Below are positions 1 through 11,985 of a stretch of DNA of 64,000 nt, piece after piece. The notes under the pieces were generated by a model that searched no databases, was not told where the DNA came from, and saw nothing but the letters and a program-made list of their open reading frames with translations. Each line of letters starts with the position of its first letter. The first letter of the stretch is position 1. A program made the position numbers and the translations under genes. Source of the DNA: Erpobdella octoculata (Eukaryota > Annelida > Clitellata > Hirudinida > Erpobdellidae); assembly GCA_963978895.1 (NCBI GenBank), contig OZ022244.1:6389980-6453979 (forward strand), written 5' to 3'.

Positions 1-290
1 CTGAGCAAAGCCAACAGCTTGTTGATTTATCCTCGAGTGCTGCGACGGTACCGCTGCCAGAGTTCTGACAGCAAGCTTTGCCTCACGACAGGACTCATCG
101 CACCATGGATCAGACGGACTGTGAATGTCTCAACCGGCACGAGCCAATCAAGTATGCCAACAATGACGTCGTCATAGAAACTGCGCGACGTCGTACAGTG
201 GACACTCGTTGACGTTCAGACGACTCCATGAGCATCGAGTGAAGGTTGTGTATGGCAAAGAAGGCCTGACCCGTAATTCAGTAATATTAG
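1..290. other. Higher-GC block, possible decayed coding remnant
   Basis: This stretch is clearly richer in G and C than the DNA that follows. No frame stays open across it: the longest pieces are about 55 codons on the plus strand, each ended by a stop. The abrupt change to AT-rich sequence near 290 suggests the end of an inserted or formerly coding segment cut by the window edge. I do not recognise a family. Confidence 0.25.
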
Positions 291-994
291 ACTATATTTA
301 AGATAAAATGGCTGATATGTTATCAAACTAAAATAGCTTATTTGTTTAACTAATACACACTATTTATTGGCATTTTTAAATATTTATATATTTTTGAATT
401 TAAATTTGGTTCAACTGTAAAAAAAAAAACTTTTGTTGTTTAATTGGGTTTAAGAAGTAATAAATAATTGAAACTGAACAAAGTTTCCATACTCTCCAAA
501 AAAATTTCCACACCCTCAATTTTTTTCGTCAACCTCTCCCCCACTGACCTAAAAATATCCTCTACCCGTTCATAACTATTTTCTGTAAAAAAAAGTTTAC
601 AAATGAATGGGGATTTGTAAGGGCGCATTTGTTAGACCTCCTCCCCTGTCCCAAAAACCCTAGCTACGCCTTTGGATAGATCTATGATATGTTAACTCTA
701 AAGAAGATTTGATAACTTTGATGCCTTTTCGTCCCAAATTTTGACTGCCTTTAATTTTTAGGCTACTATAAAATTGTAGGCAGCGGAAGACTGTCTTCCT
801 TTACAGGCGTTTCAAACAAAAGTGGTATTGAAGGATTTACGCTGTTTGTATTATGCATAATGTCAAAAATCCTGAATACCATCTTCACGAACAGTATTTT
901 TGATAACGTGCTTCAGAGAAAACATGGCGTTATCTAGATTATCCACAAGATTAGATGATGAAACGAATTCTAGAAATTAAAGCCTAGTTAATTG
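291..994. other. AT-rich intergenic DNA with a possible MITE end
   Basis: No gene is seen. Near 656-675 the sequence reads, on the minus strand, as a GGCGTAGCTAGGG-type end that resembles hAT-type terminal repeats. No matching partner end or target duplication was found. Confidence 0.3.
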
Positions 995-1288
995 CCCAGT
1001 AAACATTGTAACCACTTTGTAACGTTTCTTAACCGTTCATTTTCGGTTACAAGAAACGCGTTTCTTTTCGGTTGTTTTGCTCATCGGCTGTGCGTTAAAG
1101 AAACGTTTCCTGAGTAACGTTTTAGAAACGTTTACAATGTAACGCTTTAGAAACCTCCTCTATTATTTGCTCATGCAAATTATTATCACTTCAAATACCT
1201 ACGTTCATCAATAGACAAAACTGAAACAATATTTGCAAATTTATAAAAAAGTTTATTTAAAGAAAGTCTTTTGAGCTCTATATAAATG

Positions 1289-2001
1289 TCATTTCTTCTC
1301 CTTGCGGTTCAGCCTCTCATGTGCAAACTTTCTACAGTTCTTTGTCACAACCTCAATTTCCTTGGCTGACGAATCGTGGAAGTGTCTATTGGTTTGGAGA
1401 GTTTCTGAGAAATAGTTTAAAAAATAGTTGTTAGATATCTAATATTTTTAAAATGACTTTGCTAATAGTTTAGTTAAGCTAACTAATGATAAGTTCTTTG
1501 AAAAAGGTGCTTTCCATTTTTCTTTTACCACCACTCCCTTTCCAATTGAACTTTTCAGCCTGCCCATCATCCATGGTGTACCGGAGCAGCCTACGACACG
1601 CCTCTGCCATTGTGTCTCCCCCAAGCTTTTGTAAGTCAATCACCTATACAAATGTTTGAATTTATGATAGTGATAACCTAATACAAAAATTTTAGATATC
1701 TAAGTACATGCTGTAATTGACTTACCAGAGCATCAAATAATTCTTTAGATTCTAATTTTGAATCCAACTGGTCAAATTGTACCATGGAGTACGTGCATGG
1801 GGAAATGAACGTTTTCCGGAACTGCCGTATTAACTGCTGTCGTTGGCGGACTGACAAGAAGAGCCAGATTACTTTTAATTTCTTTCAAAACTTCCCATAT
1901 ATTAGTAAACTGTCCAACCACATATCTGCTAAATTATCGGCTCTAATTTTATCTAACTGCTCTTCATATTGTAACAAAGTTTCGATCAAAAAATCTAACT
2001 G
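1289..2001 (-). pseudogene. DUF4806-like gene inside the TIR element, broken
   Basis: Three minus-strand exons can be traced. Exon 1 lies about 2001-1736 and ends ..LFDAL at a GTAAGT donor. Exon 2 (1643-1484) begins VIDLQKLGGDTMAEACRRLL and continues to an FNWKGSGGKRK segment. Exon 3 (1404-1289) holds AKEIEVVTKNCRKFAHERL and ends at a stop. The order LGG, then RRLL, then a W-x-G core followed by basic residues, then FKEL and a basic C-terminus fits the DUF4806 pattern, recognised by eye. Introns have GT-AG ends and compatible phases (0, then 1). Exon 1 needs at least two frame changes to read as one protein (near the FPMH segment and near LDSL), so this copy is probably dead. DUF4806 has no established biochemical role that I can state. 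Confidence 0.6.
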
Positions 2002-2055
2002 ATTATTATAACACAACGAGTTTAGTTCATTCTCATTGTGTTATAATAATCAGTT
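1997..2055. repeat. Hairpin with 19-bp perfect arms
   Basis: AACTGATTATTATAACACA at 1997-2015 is repeated as its exact reverse complement at 2037-2055, with a 21-base loop. It sits just upstream of the traced DUF4806-like exons. Confidence 0.85.
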
Positions 2056-3410
2056 AAACTCGTTAGATGTTAGCAAATGCAGACAAAACACGATATATTT
2101 ACTGCAACAATAACGGCGTGACCTCACAACAAACAGATTTTTCGCGCACTTTCAGACTATATATAAGTTGTTCGTAATTGCATGGAGGCGGAGCTTACCA
2201 ACTTGCCAGCCAATGTCAAAGAGCCTCAACTTTGGCTTATTTACATTACCTCATTCTTTTAACAAAAAGATTATGTTTCTTGTCAAGATTTAGCAAGAAT
2301 GAACATTAGGAACAAGAAACAAACAATATTAGTTCTGTGAAAGGCATTAAACAAGAGCCAGAATTAGCTCCTTGCTTTCTTTCCAAAGTGTTATACCGGC
2401 AGAAATTACACCTCCTGGTAAAGGGTTCGAAGTTAAAACTCAAACAGTTTATGAAAAAACTGCTGATGGGGAAGAGTGAAAGGTGTCTATGACTACCCAC
2501 GGGTTGGTAGACACTTGTGACATCAAGCAATTCGCTGGTCAAGCAAGAAGAATGTCTCACCTGAGAATATGGCCATTTAGATTATGTCAGTGTGAATGAA
2601 AGTGAAATGTTTACAAATGAGTATGACCACGTAATGATAAATCATGGTCATATTCTTCGCAAGAGGAAACATGATTTTGTACTCCCTTCAATGCAACATC
2701 ACTCTGCTAGTTTTGCTTGTAACTTTATTATTAGAATGCTCTCCTATGACTCTTACTAACCTAACTTCTTTCAATTCTATTAGCTCATTCAATAACGTTA
2801 TTCTATTATTATTATTGTCTAAAATTAACTATTGCCAGTCATTATAATTAGCGGAATATTGAATGTTCGTTATAGACTAGACAGACTTTCTTTTAATTTC
2901 TTGTTTTTTTGCTTATTTTTTTATGATTTCCTGCGTTCTGTCAGGTCTTTTCTTAAAACACGAATAAATAAATAAAAATTCACAAACAGCGCAGGGGTAG
3001 TAGTGCAGCAGGAAGCAGAGGTTTCAAATGGTTTAAAAATCTAATGTTTCGAATTGATTGGTGATTTTTAACCAGTATAGTTTGTTTCGTACCTTCAAAT
3101 TATTTCTAACACAAGAGCTGTAGAAGCGAGTCGTTAATTAACTTTTGATTAGCATCTTATCTCATCCCAGGCGACTCGTTCGACGCTCTCAGTGAACCGA
3201 TGAGATAGAACAAAATCTAGGAAAATATAATACGACACAATGCAAATACCATTTATTAAGCGTCTTTATTAAATGCTTTTTAGCAATTGAGTTTTATAAA
3301 TAAACAAAATCTTTACTTTTTCTATAAAATTATATATGCTATAAAAGATTTTTATATTATCCGTAATAATAAAACCATAGATATCTATGAATAAAACAAA
3401 TCGTTACATT

Positions 3411-3893
3411 TTGGCTGCATTAGAAACGTTGTAGTAACTTCTTTTTAGTCGCAAATTACATGTTACTTTTACGTTACATTGGAAACGTTGCAGAAACGTT
3501 TCTTTTTAGTCGCAAATTACACGTTACTTTTTCGTTACATTGGAAACGTTACAGAAACGTTTCTTTTTAGTCGCAAATTACACGTTACTTTTCCGTTACA
3601 TTGGAAACGTTACAGAAACGTTTATTTTTAGTCGCAAATTACACGTTACTTTTCCGTTACATTGGAAACGTTACAGAAACGTTTCTTTTTAGTCGCAAAT
3701 TACATGTTACTTTTACGTTACATTGGAAACGTTACAGAAACGTTTCTTTTTAGTCGCAAATTACACGTTACTTTTCCGTTACATTGGAAACGTTGCAGAA
3801 ACGTTTCTTTTTAGTCGCAAATTACATGTTACTTTTTCGTTACATTGGAAACGTTGCAGAAACGTTTCTTTTTAGTTGCTTTGGGCCAGGTAA
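3411..3893. repeat. 61-bp tandem repeat, about eight copies
   Basis: Units share the words CGTTACATTGGAAACGTT, CAGAAACGTTTC and TTTTTAGTCGCAAATTACA and start near 3472, 3533, 3594 and so on at 61-base spacing. The array is next to the right terminal inverted repeat of the host element and uses the same words, so it probably arose by amplification of subterminal sequence. Confidence 0.9.
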
Positions 3894-4537
3894 CCTTTTC
3901 ATAACCAGGTAACTGAAAAGTAACGGACAAGAAACGTTACAAAATGGTTACCATGTTTACTGGGTGGTGAACGATTAACATAGGGGAGAACCGGACTGAA
4001 TGGCCACTGTACAGAACGGCCACTTAGATTTTCTCATTTGTTAAATTATTTTTTACGTCCATCTCTTTTTTAAAATGCGTATATATATGAACTCTTTGTT
4101 CAGTGTTATTCTTTTGTGTCTCGTGTATTTCGTTCAGCATTTATAGAGCTTTTTGTTTTTTCGCACGAAAAAGTGAAAACGAGTCAGGTCAGAACTATTC
4201 TATTCTTATCAAATATTTAAGTTTATATTTTGTAAGCTTTTTTTAGTAAATAAAGAGATGTTTGATTAATATTTTAATCTAAAGTGTGGATGTCAAAAAT
4301 TATTATTTTGCTCGTAGCAGACTAAAATGCTCGTACATCTCGGTTCGTACTAAATGGCCACTGGAAGGTCGTACTGAATGACCATAGTTATTCAGTATTG
4401 CTGAATGTTTAAATTTTCATAAATGTGTTAAGTTCATTATTGATCAAAATGTTAAAGTAATATAATGAAATTGTTTAATATATTAAAGACATATACATAT
4501 TAATCACTACTTAATGTTGTTATGGTTATGTTTCAGA

Positions 4538-4828
4538 ATGAGAAACAGACTATCTACAGCTGTGAAGGGGAGATGGTCCCAAAAAAACATGGAAAGAGCA
4601 GTAGAAGATGTTTTGAAAGCTTGCTTGCCAGTTAAATCTGCAGCTGAGAAGCACCAAGTGAGTAGAACATCACTGAGGCGTAGACTGGATGCAATTCGCA
4701 GAGAAGATAGTTTTGAAAGTAAAGCTTATTCTCAATCATCGATGAGAGTTTTCAGTTCAGAAGAAGAGCTTCAGTTGAAAGAGTATTTAATACATGCTTC
4801 AAAAATGGGTTATGGGTTGAGTGACTAA
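4538..4828 (+). pseudogene. pogo-type transposase, N-terminal DNA-binding part
   Basis: The ATG at 4538 follows a TTTCAG acceptor-like site. Residues about 8-50 (GRWSQKNMERAVEDVLK... then SRTSLRRRLD) fit a psq/CENP-B N-terminal helix-turn-helix: a basic start, an acidic helix, then a TSLRRRL recognition helix. Residues about 70-95 (FSSEEELQLKEYLIHASKMG) match the start of the second, Tc5-type, DNA-binding domain. The frame then stops after GLSD. The rest of the second domain and the whole DDE catalytic core are absent; sequence resumes directly with the C-terminal region, so an internal deletion joins near 4815-4835. No catalytic role can remain. Confidence 0.75.
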
Positions 4829-5338
4829 AGAAGAAGTTCAAACTCCCAACAGCTCTATGGTCGTTGTCAAACCCAGTGGATCAGAGTTATCGGCAACGCT
4901 TCAGATGATCCGCCCTTTTCCGAAAGCTGCAGCTCGCAAACGAGGCGGGGGTCGGAAGAAACTGTCTTCTACCATATTGACAGATACTCCTGTAAAGAAT
5001 GTTTTGCAGAAAGATAGGACAGAAAGAGATTTGAGGGGATGCAAGTTAAAAACATCAAAACTTGCAGCAAGAAGGGATATTTCTAAAAGCTTCCCAGACA
5101 TCGAGCCTGACGGGAAATCAACATTCAAAAATATGCTCACCAGTAAAGATCCTCATTTTAGCATTGACAGCGCCAAGATAGAAATAAGGGATTGGTGTCT
5201 TTTTGAATATGTTTTTGACTCAAAAACCTATTATGTAGGCAAAATTGTTGAAGTAAAAGAGGATAAAGTTTCGGCTGATTTTTTGAAATTTGTATACAAA
5301 GATAAAGACACCGAAGAGGCCAAATTTTTATCTAAAGA
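4821..5338 (+). pseudogene. pogo-type transposase, C-terminal part (split by Helitron)
   Basis: The segment IRPFPKAAARKRGGGRKK followed by TILTDTPVKN is the typical tail after the DDE domain of pogo/Tigger transposases (pattern IRP-PKA-RK then ILTDTP-K). A further 110 residues follow with an aromatic and acidic patch (WCLFEYVFDSKTYYVGKIVE), which I do not recognise. The frame is cut at 5338 by a Helitron; removing that insertion joins codons exactly to 8809, where the frame continues to a stop at 8941. This shows the reading frame was intact when the Helitron landed, although the upstream catalytic core may already have been lost. Confidence 0.75.
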
Positions 5339-5372
5339 CTAGCGGAGATACCCGGCGTTGCCCGGGTTTTTT
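5339..5372 (-). other. Helitron 3' terminal hairpin and CTAG
   Basis: The stem words CCCGGC and GCCGGG lie a few bases before CTAG. The same design ends the copies at 28737 and 39335 (CCCCGGGCAACGC then CTAG followed by T). In Helitrons such a hairpin marks the transposition end. Confidence 0.9.
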
Positions 5373-5384
5373 AGAGGTTTTTCT

Positions 5385-5740
5385 AATGTTTGTCTCTTTC
5401 TCTCCCGTTTCCTTTCCCACCTGCTTTCCCACTCCTGTTCGCTTTCCCGTTTTCGGTCGTTTTCCCGCTGCAGGTCGCTTTCCCGCTGCCGGTCGCTTTC
5501 CCGATCCCGGTTGCTTTCCCGCTCCCGGTCGCTTTCCCGCTCCCGGTCGCTTTCCCGTTCCGGTCGCTTTCCCGCTCCCGGTCACTTTCCCGCTCCCGGT
5601 CATTTTCCGCTCTCGGTCGTTTTCCCGTTCCCGGTTGCTGTCCCGTTCCCGCTCACGTTTGCTCTCCCATTCCCGCTCACGCTTGCTTTTCCGTTCCCGC
5701 TCGCTGTCCGTTCCGGGTCGCTTTCCCGTTTCTATAATAG
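5385..5740. repeat. Pyrimidine-rich minisatellite inside the Helitron
   Basis: Imperfect 17-18-base units of the form TCGCTTTCCCGCTCCCGG are repeated about 18 times. The array is open in several frames by chance (Arg-Ser-rich or Pro-Phe-rich), so none of those frames is called a gene. Purine-rich counterparts sit at 28650-28690, 39000-39290 and 23380-23480, near other Helitron copies or remnants. Confidence 0.85.
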
Positions 5741-5759
5741 ACAAACTAACCCACAAACA

Positions 5760-6077
<318 letters not shown>

Positions 6078-6316
6078 TTAAAATTTAAACCAAACGTCGA
6101 CGCAAGAAACGATACAATGAAATAAACAATAAAACCAGGTAGAGCGTACCTACCCTAGATATTAAAATATCGTAAAAGGAACTGAGATAAAAATAATAAA
6201 AATATGTATTAAGAAAGTTCAAATAATTTAAAAATAAAAGAGTATGTACAAGAATATTGCTATGGTCGTAATTTGCTTATGGAAGAATACAATGTAAAAT
6301 TACAATCATGAACATG

Positions 6317-7138
6317 TTATTTTTTTCTTCTTATTGTTATATTACCACTATAAAGTAGAATAGGCAATTCAACGGGTTTGTCATCTCCCGGCGGGAATTC
6401 ACATTGGTCCCCTTCAGGAATTCCACTGAGGTCACTGCTGACGCCATGGGCGCCATCAGTCACACAACAAACAGAAGGGAGTGGATCAACAGGTTCATTG
6501 CTACACATTACAAATTCATCCTCGTCCGATAATGTTTGATCTGCGATCATGTCAGTACTTTGTGTGCAATCCGTCTCATGTTGACCCGAGACGAGAGAGT
6601 TAGTATTCAAAAGAGAATCAGGAATGCATCGTGTTGCAACATCAGACAATCCGAATTTATTAGATTCTTCTGTTGAGGTTTTACTAGATGTATCACTGAC
6701 ATCCTGGGCACAATGAGTCCCACAACAGGTGGAAACAAGAGACTTGTCCCGACACGACAAATCCTCATCGATACTGTTCATCAATGTTTCGTTAGAGGTC
6801 GTGTCATTATCCCGTGTGTTATCACTTGCAAGACAAGCAGAGATGAGATCTTCACTCCAAGAAGAAAAACCAGAAACGTCATCATTTAAAGTACTATTCA
6901 ACTCCAAGGCACTCTTAGCTACCGAATGTGAAGAAAGGATGGGACGAACAGATCCGTCAACAACACAAGCCAAATGTTCTTTGCCATCAGTTACTAAAGT
7001 CGAACTGATGTTTACATTTATATCCCGCGAATTATCCATCGCGAAATCAGTGGAAACTGGAGGGTCGACAGATCTGTCGCCACGATAACGAAAACCACCG
7101 ACAACCAATGTTGAGACGCCAAGAGATGTAGTAGCCAT
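6317..7138 (-). CDS. Unidentified acidic Ser/Thr/Asp-rich ORF next to PLE
   Basis: A 273-codon open frame begins 12 bases past the end of the GIY-YIG-like region of the PLE, on the same strand but in another frame. It is acidic and rich in Ser, Thr, Asp and Cys, with loosely repeated blocks that share Cys and DVS/GVSSD-like words ([44 protein letters not shown]). No catalytic motif, membrane segment or known domain is seen. Its length in AT-rich DNA argues against chance. It could be a second PLE ORF, a C-terminal extension reached by splicing or frameshifting, or a captured host fragment. It ends in IRRKK. Confidence 0.5.
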   Translation of the reverse strand: MATTSLGVSTLVVGGFRYRGDRSVDPPVSTDFAMDNSRDINVNISSTLVTDGKEHLACVVDGSVRPILSSHSVAKSALELNSTLNDDVSGFSSWSEDLISACLASDNTRDNDTTSNETLMNSIDEDLSCRDKSLVSTCCGTHCAQDVSDTSSKTSTEESNKFGLSDVATRCIPDSLLNTNSLVSGQHETDCTQSTDMIADQTLSDEDEFVMCSNEPVDPLPSVCCVTDGAHGVSSDLSGIPEGDQCEFPPGDDKPVELPILLYSGNITIRRKK

Positions 7139-7149
7139 AGCAGAGGGTA

Positions 7150-8155
7150 TTGGAGCAATAGGGTTCTGTCAAAATTATTATATTGCATATTTATAGAGGG
7201 TCGTTCTTGAGATATCAGTAAAGCTTCTTTAATTTTTAATCTAACAGGATCGGTTTCTTGAACAATTATTTCGGTATTTTCATTCAGTGTTTTTTTGTTG
7301 GGTTTGTGTCCATGAGCAGTAACAAAATGTGAACAAATACTTCCTCCTTGGGTATGCATCGTTAGACGCCTTGAGAGGGTAGTACGCGTATGCCCTATGT
7401 ATGTTTCAGGAGCTGTATGTGATTGTGGACACGTAAATTTGTAGACAACATTAGTTTTCTGTAATTGAATAGTTTTTCTAGAGTTATTAGTAAAAACCAG
7501 TTTATGCGTTTTTTTGTTCGAGTAGTAGATGTGAAGCTGCAGGCGTTGTGAGATTGGATTAGAAACCCGTACGTGGCTATGAATTAAATTCCTGATGGAG
7601 TCTTCGTCTCTTCTATAATTATCATGCATTTGTGCACAATAAAACAAAGGTATCAGGGACTTCTGCGGCTGTTTTTTAGAAGTACAATTGTTGTGCTTGC
7701 TATCAACAAATTTACGGATAGTATCATCCACCATTGAGTTGGAATAATTATTATTAACCAACAGAGTTTTAATTCGTTTGACTTCAGTGTCAAAATCAAT
7801 CCATGTTTGAGAATATTTAAATGCTCTGTTAAGATAGCCAACAATAACGCTGGTTTTGTATTTGTCAGGACAGTAACTGTCGCCACTAAGACAATGACCG
7901 CCATCTGTGGGTTTGGTATATACGGTGGATAGAAATCCCTTTTCCGTCTGTGTCACAAGTATATCCAAGTATGCTAGTTGTCTTTGAAAGTTGCTAACCT
8001 CGGTTGTTAATTTCAGAACTGAATTTTTTTCAAATTGCAATTTTAGGTTTTCCAACTCATCTTTGTCCTGGCATAGTAAAAATATGTCATCAACATATCT
8101 AGCATATAGTTTCGGTTTTTTAACTATAGCAAAAACTTTTCTTTCGACATGGCTC

Positions 8156-8157
<2 letters not shown>
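7150..8157 (-). pseudogene. Penelope-like reverse transcriptase/GIY-YIG, 5'-truncated
   Basis: The frame emerges from a TA microsatellite at about 8157. RT motif C is [13 protein letters not shown] near the start, followed by an [19 protein letters not shown] segment. A GIY-YIG-type nuclease follows: VVYKFTCPQ, then [18 protein letters not shown], then an SHFVTAHGH segment. RT plus GIY-YIG is the PLE signature. The N-terminal half and RT motifs before YVDD are missing. The frame stays open past the nuclease to 7018, but the last 40 residues look like read-through. The copy is joined in partial tandem to the PLE start at 6077-5903. Confidence 0.85.
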
Positions 8158-8620
<463 letters not shown>

Positions 8621-8808
8621 TGTGTGTAGTTCCCGCTCGCTCACCCGCTCCGCTCCGCTCATTTTGTGACGGATTTCAAAAAAAAATTTTTTATATTTGA
8701 TTCCCCTTGACTCTCAAGGTTGTGTGAAAATTTTATTACGATCGGATTAATGGTGTAGCAATGCATAAAGGCCATTAACATACAAACATTCATTTTTATA
8801 TATATAGA

Positions 8809-8941
8809 TAAAGGGATTTGTGAGGCTGATATGGATCAGATTGTTGTAAAACTAGGAGATCCAATCCTTCAAAAATCTAAGCGCAGAAATGGACGTATAA
8901 AATTTTCTTTTGACTTTTCAGCATATAGTCTTGGTTTATAG
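8809..8941 (+). pseudogene. pogo-type transposase, extreme C-terminus
   Basis: This is the continuation of the frame cut at 5338 by the Helitron. It adds about 43 residues (KGICEADMDQIVVKLGDP, then a basic KSKRRNGRIKFSF segment) before a TAG stop. The downstream sequence to 9338 is the non-coding right end of the pogo element. Confidence 0.7.
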
Positions 8942-9340
8942 GCTACAACTTTTCAATAAAATGACAAAAAAAATTTTTTATTTTTTAATTAACATTAATA
9001 AAGATTTTTCTGTGAAATAAAATATTTTGGCTTACCATTTGTTGAGAATTGTGTCTTCTATAATAAAAATTGCATGAATGGTCATTGAGTACTTGGGGGT
9101 GGCCATTCAATACTACCAGGTTGTACTGAATGGCCAGCCAGAAATTTTGGAAGAGGTTGCGTTATTTATCGTTTTTTATAAAATTGTTATAATTTGAAAA
9201 GTTTTAATGAGCGGTTTTCAGTAGTGGAATGTTTTTGCTTTCATTATGTGAAATTTTTTTATTTCTATCACTTATAGTTTTTTTGTATGATTGATTTGAA
9301 TAAAAGTGTGAAATTGTGTATTTGGTCCTACTCTCCCCTA

Positions 9341-9508
9341 CATCCGTTTGAACCAACAGCACTTCCGATCTGAAGAATACATTCATCTTCACGATGCTAT
9401 TAATGCCAATGGCAAATGCAAACAACGTGGGAAGCATGAGAATTTTGCCAGCCACTTACATTGGAAGTCTGCACCACATGCACGAGTACGCACAAGATGC
9501 GATGTCAT
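9341..9508 (+). pseudogene. Helitron Rep fragment split by the pogo element
   Basis: The frame reads [20 protein letters not shown], then after a one-base shift [20 protein letters not shown]. This matches the intact stretch of the Helitron Rep gene at about 45953-46120 ([20 protein letters not shown] and [19 protein letters not shown]). The codons before the pogo insertion (3969-3981, ERLT) line up with the same gene, so the fragment was one piece before the TA-targeted insertion. It ends in TA repeats. Confidence 0.8.
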
Positions 9509-9680
<172 letters not shown>

Positions 9681-9690
9681 GTGTGAATGT

Positions 9691-10258
9691 AGGACATTTC
9701 CCCCCCGGACGTTTCCCCCTCCCCAAGGTAGGACATTTCCCCCCCCCCCTGTGGTTATGTAGTAGTTTTTCTAAGAAACACAAACACCTTTTTAAATTAT
9801 TAAACATTTATTGGTTATTGGTTTGCCAGAGTTAAATATTGTTAAAACGAATAATGTGTCCTAGACCCTCTAGGACATCTTCCAATGTTTTTATGTTTTT
9901 TACGGCGTGCATCCGTTAGCGAAAAAAGAGCCGATTGAAGCGCCTTCGTCGATCGCTTCACTCTCTTGGCTGGTGGTTCTCCTCCAGCCTCCCTTAGGAT
10001 TGAGGTTGACGCCATTGCTTCGTCCTAACCCTAACCCTAACCCTAACCCTACATTTCTATGCAAAGAACGGCTGAGGTTGACGCTATTGCTTCGTCCTAA
10101 CCCTAACCCTAACCCTACATTTCTATGCAAAGAACGGCTGAGGTTGACGCCATTGCTTCGTCCTAACCCTAACCCTAACCCTAACCCCGGGGGGGGGGAA
10201 ACGTCCGGGGGGGGAAATGTCCGGGGGGGGGAAATGTCCGGGGGGGGGGAAATGTCCG
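9691..10258. mobile_element. Inverted C/G-rich element with telomere-like core
   Basis: The left side carries AGGACATTTCCCCCCC and GGACGTTTCCCCC words; the right side carries their reverse complements (GGGGGAAACGTCC and GGGGGGGAAATGTCC), repeated four times. The middle holds three CCTAAC blocks. This is an inverted-repeat, foldback-like or MITE-like structure. No target duplication was recognised. Confidence 0.55.
10021..10187. repeat. Interstitial telomere-like CCCTAA repeats in a 70-bp unit
   Basis: Blocks of CCTAAC (5, 4 and 4 copies) are separated by a conserved spacer containing ATTTCTATGCAAAGAACGGC and GAGGTTGACGC. The period is about 70 bases with three units. TTAGGG-type telomeres are typical of many metazoans but not of most insects or of nematodes. 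Confidence 0.85.
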
Positions 10259-10815
10259 ATCCTCGTGTGTGTACATTTATTTATTTTATATATAAATATG
10301 TTTATATAATAAATAAATGTACATATACATATATATTTATTGTTTAGTTACTGTGATTTTCCAAAGTAAAGAAGCAAGTGCCGTTTTAACGCAAATAATT
10401 TTGAAATAATGAAAAACCATTTTAAATTATTTGTAGAAATCGGCACAATACATTATGGGAACATAATTTATAACAGTTTCTAATTCATATACAATGATAA
10501 ACGTTGGGCGCATATACAACATCAAAACTTCTGTAAAACAAATAGTTATAAAAAAAAAAAACAATACGCCCAACATTTGTAAAATTCTAGTTAATGTAAT
10601 ATATGTAAGCATTTTTTTCTTCAAAAAACATCATAGACTTATCTTAATAACGAATAATTTTGTTCTGGCTGAATAACGTAAAGAATAAAAAAAAATTAAT
10701 GTTTATAATTTACTCGAAAAAAGTTAATCAACCGTTTATAATGTAAAAAATGTTTATTTCATGCCGGTTATCAATAATGCTCGAAGGCTGTCCTCTAGCG
10801 ATTGTATTATAATGA
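10259..10815. other. AT-rich intergenic DNA, no gene seen
   Basis: Short chance frames only, with A and T runs. Nothing assignable was found between the telomere-like element and the pogo-type MITE. Confidence 0.6.
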
Positions 10816-10817
10816 TA

Positions 10818-11933
10818 GGGGAGACCGGGGCATGTTGAACCAATTTTTATAACTTTACTCAGTACACATTTATTATTGCAGTGAAACATCTTGAAATAGA
10901 TTATTATTATAAACAAATATGTTTATTACGTATACCAAAAATTATTTTTAATTTTAAAATTTTTCCTTGACCATAGAAGAAAATATTAGCAAGCCCGTCA
11001 TGTGGTTCAACTTACCCCGTTAACGGGGCACGTTGAACCAATATTTTATAACTGCTGTTGCTAAGCAGTTATTGTTCTAATGAAACATTTTCAAATGTAC
11101 AAATGTTATCTGAGTCAAATTGATTTATCTTCAATCTTCTATTTTACTTTATATCTCCAATAAAATTCGGATTTCGCAATTTTTTGGTTTTGTTGTATTT
11201 GAGGTTTTTAAGTTCATCTAATTTATTACAAAAGTTGCGTAATTATTATAATTAATATTACTAATAATAAGTTCTTGTGTTACGAAACGCTATGGATTTA
11301 ATCATTAAAGCTGCTTAATGCTGCTTACGTAATTATTGTAATAACTTGTGTGTTTTAGAATGGTTATTGGGTTATTGTGAGAACACGCAATGACCCAGAG
11401 AAAAACCCAGATAAAACATCTAATAAAAAAATCTAATAACTGATAAAAATATCTAATAATTAACAAAAATTTCTATTAAAATTATCTAATAAAATATCTA
11501 ACAATTATAACAAGTCAAATCATCACCATGATAAAATATTGTTGGTTCAACGTGCCCCTAACAAAATGGTTCAACATGCCCCAATCGTATTGGTCCTAGT
11601 ATTTTAACTGTAGGCTGATTAACATGTTACTGATGCGAGAAAGAAAACACGTACTGTGTTACTGGATAAAAACACAACAAAAATATGTATCTTAAAATTA
11701 CTCACTTTCTTGGCAATTGTGTTTTAAAGAACAATAACGTCAACGACTCAAAATTACTCGAAACCGGCAAAATCACTTATATCGCGATTATTTTAAAATT
11801 AACATACATAAACATCACAAATCAACACAGCTACTTCTATTTATATTATTAGTCCAAACTATAAAACTCTGACAAAAAAATTTCTATAAATAAGCAAATT
11901 TACCCATCTGGTTTAACATGCCCCGGTCTCCCC
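10818..11933. mobile_element. Non-autonomous pogo-type element, TA-flanked
   Basis: The left end is TA then GGGGAGACCGGGGCATGTTG; the right end, on the other strand, is TA then GGGGAGACCGGGGCATGTTA. The words GGGGCATGTTGAACC or GGGGCACGTTGAACC recur inside near 11025, and in the opposite orientation near 11540 and 11565. There is no transposase frame. The GGGGAGA start matches the larger pogo element at 3983-9338. Confidence 0.9.
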
Positions 11934-11985
11934 TACGTATTTGTATTACAAGTTGTAAGAATTGTTCGTGTCGCAACATATCAAG

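Larger units (their letters stand above)
995..3964. mobile_element. DNA transposon with CCCAGTAAACAT terminal inverted repeats
   Basis: The left end begins CCCAGTAAACATTGTAACCA and the right end, read on the other strand, begins CCCAGTAAACATGGTAACCA. Both continue into a TTTGTAACGTTTCTT-like stretch, so the inverted repeats match over about 35 bases. The interior holds a broken minus-strand gene with a DUF4806-like domain and, at the right, a 61-bp tandem array rich in the same GTAACGTTTC words. No clear target duplication is seen: the left flank ends TTAATTG and the right flank begins TGGTGAA. The superfamily is not assigned. With its gene broken, this copy is probably non-autonomous. Confidence 0.75.

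Noticed and set aside
2306..2560. 84-codon minus-strand frame in the TIR element
   Set aside because: No domain or splice logic, and it does not join the DUF4806-like exons.
3411..3893. CRISPR-like array
   Set aside because: Repeats are directly tandem without unique spacers, in a eukaryotic transposon.
10021..10187. Chromosome end or telomere
   Set aside because: Blocks are short, interrupted by unique spacer and flanked on both sides by ordinary sequence, so they are interstitial.
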